NCBI GenBank assembly: GCA_001797905.1
Contig: MGQS01000099.1
Span: forward strand, 15,139-22,164
Reading direction: 5' to 3'
Length of the DNA stretch: 7,026 nt
Source of the DNA: Deltaproteobacteria bacterium RBG_16_54_11
Lineage (GTDB): Bacteria; Desulfobacterota; B13-G15; RBG-16-54-18
Below, piece by piece: positions 5,109-7,026 of this stretch. The notes beneath the pieces were generated by a model. That model searched no databases, was not told where the DNA came from, and saw nothing but the letters and a program-made list of their open reading frames with translations. Every line of letters starts with the position of its first letter. Position 1 is the first letter of the stretch. The translations under genes were made by a program, and so were the position numbers.

Positions 5109-7026
5109 TCCGCTCTACCTTCAGCACCCCCGCTATCTTCTGCAAGGCATTGATCACCTTCTTGAGATGCTTTAAGTTCCCGATCTCAATATCGAAGGTG
5201 CTTTCGGCATTGCCGTCATCGGTGGTCTTGATATGGGCCCCGGTGATGTTGACCTTATTGCCGGAGATCGAGGAGCTGATGGCAGCCAGCATCCCCTTCT
5301 TGTCGGCAGAGTAGATCCGAATCCTCGTGGGGAAGGTGGAATCCCCATCGAGTGCCCACCGCGCTTCGATGCGTCTCTTGGTGTCGGCCGTGAGGGCATT
5401 TACGCAATCCGTTGTGTGGATGGTTACCCCTCTCCCCCTCGTGATAAAGCCCACGATTTTGTCCCCCGGCAGGGGATTGCAACAGCCGGCAAAGCTCATG
5501 AGGACGTTATCTATCCCGTCGATCTTGACAAAACCTTTAGGCCGGCTGGTCATTCTCTTGATGACTTTTTCCAGCCTTCCTTCCTCCTCTTTTTTCTCAT
5601 CCATCCTGAGCTTCTCCGGGGCTAGGCGTCCGATCACCTGCTGAGCAGTGATCTTGCCATAGCCGATGGAGGCCAGGAGTTCCTCACCACTGGTGAGGCT
5701 GAATTCGCGGGCTACCTTCTCCACAGCTCCCGACTTCCAAAACGTGGAGAATTTCAAATCGAATTTCTTAAAATCCCGCTCGCACACATCCCTGCCCAGG
5801 GCAATGCTCTTCTCCCTCTGCTGGGCCTTTATCCATTGCAGGATCTTGGCCTTCGCCCGTGAGGTCTTCACAAATTTCAACCAGTCTCGGCTGGGGTGGT
5901 GTTTGGCAGAGGTGGCGATTTCTACCGCATCCCCGTTTTTAAGCTGATAATTGAGAGGCACAAGACGGCCGTTCACCTTTGCCCTCACGCATTGATGCCC
6001 GACGTCAGTATGAATGCTGTACGCGAAATCAACCGGGGTGGCTCCTGTGGGGAATTCCTTCACCTCCCCGTTCGGGGTGAATACATATACCTCGGTGGGG
6101 AAGAGGTCCACCTTGACCGTTTGGAGAAACTCCCGGTTGTCCTCCAGGTCCGTCTGCCACTCGAGCAGTTGCCGCAACCAGGAGAAGCGTTTCGCGTCTT
6201 CCTCGGTAATCTTTCCGTTTTCCTTATATCTCCAGTGTGCGGCGATCCCTTCTTCCGATATCCGGTGCATTTCTTGGGTCCTGATCTGAATCTCTATTCT
6301 CTCACCATAGGGACCGATGACCGTGGTATGGAGGGATTGGTACATATTACCCTTGGGAAGGGCTATGTAATCCTTAAATTTCCCCGGAACAGGGAGCCAG
6401 AGGGAGTGAATGATTCCCAAGCTTTCATAACACTCCTTGACGGTTCCCACGATAATCCTGAAGGCAGTGATGTCGTATACTTCATGAAACTCGACCCCCT
6501 GACGCCGCATCTTTTGGTAGATGCTGGAGAGTTGTTTGACCCTCCCGGTTACCTGTCCTTTGATGCCGAGTTCATTGAGTTTCTGTGTGATGATCCCCCT
6601 TACCTTTTCCACATACCTCTCCCGCTCCTTTTTGGTTTTGGCCACCTTCTGGGAGAGCTCCTTATAAGCCTGAGGTTCTAAGTAACGGAAGGCCAACTCC
6701 TCCAATTCCGTCTTGATCCAATCTATGCCGAGGCGGTTGGCAATGGGGGCATAAATTTCCAGGGTTTCCTGGGCGATCTCCCGTTGCTTCTGGGGATCGA
6801 GAAAGTGGAGGGTACGCATGTTATGGAGTCTATCGGCAAGCTTAATAAGAATTACCTTGATGTCCTTGACCATGGCCAAGATCATCTTGCGAAAATTCTC
6901 GGCCTGCTGTTCTTCACGGGTCTGAAAGCTTATCTGGCTGATCTTGGTCACCCCATCCACCAAGTGGGCTATCTCGTCGCCGAAATGCTCCTTGACTTCT
7001 TCCAAGGTGGTCAGGGTGTCCTCGAT
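5077..7026 (-). CDS. rel: Bifunctional (p)ppGpp synthetase/hydrolase, RSH family, 5' end cut by the window
   Basis: Makes and degrades the alarmone (p)ppGpp in the stringent response. 649 residues are visible from the right edge, starting IEDT, which is the end of the hydrolase HDxxED motif. Perhaps 75 N-terminal residues are missing. Domains in order, numbered from the edge: HD hydrolase (1 to about 115, with KLADRLHNMRTL at 62-73), and synthetase (about 160-275, with GRVKQLSSIYQKM, KFKDYIALPKGNMYQSLHTT, IEIQIRT and EEGIAAHW). Then come TGS (about 307-372), a helical region, the CC/zinc-finger (RIS) domain with Cys515, Cys516, His537 and Cys541, and a C-terminal ACT domain (about 567-641). 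The intact hydrolase motifs and the RxKD-type synthetase loop indicate a bifunctional Rel/SpoT rather than a RelA-only synthetase. That loop reads KFKD instead of RFKD. The last seven residues (WQGPVGP) extend past the usual ACT end into the rpmB overlap. The TTG at 7005 is an internal leucine codon, not the start. Confidence 0.95.
   Translation of the reverse strand: MEDTLTTLEEVKEHFGDEIAHLVDGVTKISQISFQTREEQQAENFRKMILAMVKDIKVILIKLADRLHNMRTLHFLDPQKQREIAQETLEIYAPIANRLGIDWIKTELEELAFRYLEPQAYKELSQKVAKTKKERERYVEKVRGIITQKLNELGIKGQVTGRVKQLSSIYQKMRRQGVEFHEVYDITAFRIIVGTVKECYESLGIIHSLWLPVPGKFKDYIALPKGNMYQSLHTTVIGPYGERIEIQIRTQEMHRISEEGIAAHWRYKENGKITEEDAKRFSWLRQLLEWQTDLEDNREFLQTVKVDLFPTEVYVFTPNGEVKEFPTGATPVDFAYSIHTDVGHQCVRAKVNGRLVPLNYQLKNGDAVEIATSAKHHPSRDWLKFVKTSRAKAKILQWIKAQQREKSIALGRDVCERDFKKFDLKFSTFWKSGAVEKVAREFSLTSGEELLASIGYGKITAQQVIGRLAPEKLRMDEKKEEEGRLEKVIKRMTSRPKGFVKIDGIDNVLMSFAGCCNPLPGDKIVGFITRGRGVTIHTTDCVNALTADTKRRIEARWALDGDSTFPTRIRIYSADKKGMLAAISSSISGNKVNITGAHIKTTDDGNAESTFDIEIGNLKHLKKVINALQKIAGVLKVERIKGWQGPVGP

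Noticed and set aside
5896..6681. A long open frame on the + strand (about 261 codons) opposite rel.
   Set aside because: It lies wholly antisense to a strongly conserved enzyme, shows no recognisable domain, and has no promoter of its own that I could see. It is a codon-bias shadow.
7003..7005. TTG at 7005 as the start of the Rel protein.
   Set aside because: The codons to its right up to the window edge continue in frame as IEDTLTT, which is the conserved end of the HDxxED region of RSH enzymes. The gene therefore extends past the edge.

Overview
The window is a dense bacterial chromosome segment of moderate GC content. It holds housekeeping genes and no mobile, phage, CRISPR, tRNA or rRNA features. 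The Gram-negative-style SPOR division protein, single-anchor signal peptidase I, long bifunctional Rel/SpoT enzyme and four-cysteine ribosomal protein L28 fit a Desulfobacterota/deltaproteobacteria-like lineage. This is inferred from protein style and gene neighbourhood only and is held with low confidence.

Layout. (1) At 1-690 (+) lies the 3' two thirds of pyrB (aspartate carbamoyltransferase), cut by the window edge. (2) From 4737 down to 687 (-) runs one tight gene string, probably an operon: a carbon-nitrogen hydrolase (nitrilase superfamily), argS, a SPOR-domain membrane protein, a frameshifted remnant of the 3' end of lepA, and lepB (signal peptidase I). The junctions are a one-base gap, a TGATG overlap, an ATGA overlap and a GTGA overlap. 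(3) At 4738-4898 is the only real intergenic region. It carries two divergent sigma70-type promoters, a near-consensus one for rpmB (+) and a weaker one for the nitrilase-argS string (-). (4) rpmB (+) at 4899-5108 converges on rel/spoT (-), which runs from 5077 past the right edge. The two coding regions overlap tail to tail by 32 bp.

How the genes fit together. Most products serve translation and growth control (ArgRS, L28, Rel), protein export (LepB), the cell envelope (SPOR protein) or pyrimidine synthesis (PyrB). The nitrilase-family enzyme is the metabolic outlier in the operon.

The most notable observation is the lepA remnant. The lepA-lepB pair is a classic arrangement (as in E. coli), and here only about the last 90 codons of lepA remain, spread over three reading frames, directly upstream of an intact lepB. 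No clear new biological system is visible. The other points of interest are gene-junction economy (a shared CTAG giving both convergent stops, and the 32-bp convergent overlap), a KFKD variant of the Rel synthetase RxKD motif, and a self-complementary Shine-Dalgarno-like palindrome inside argS.
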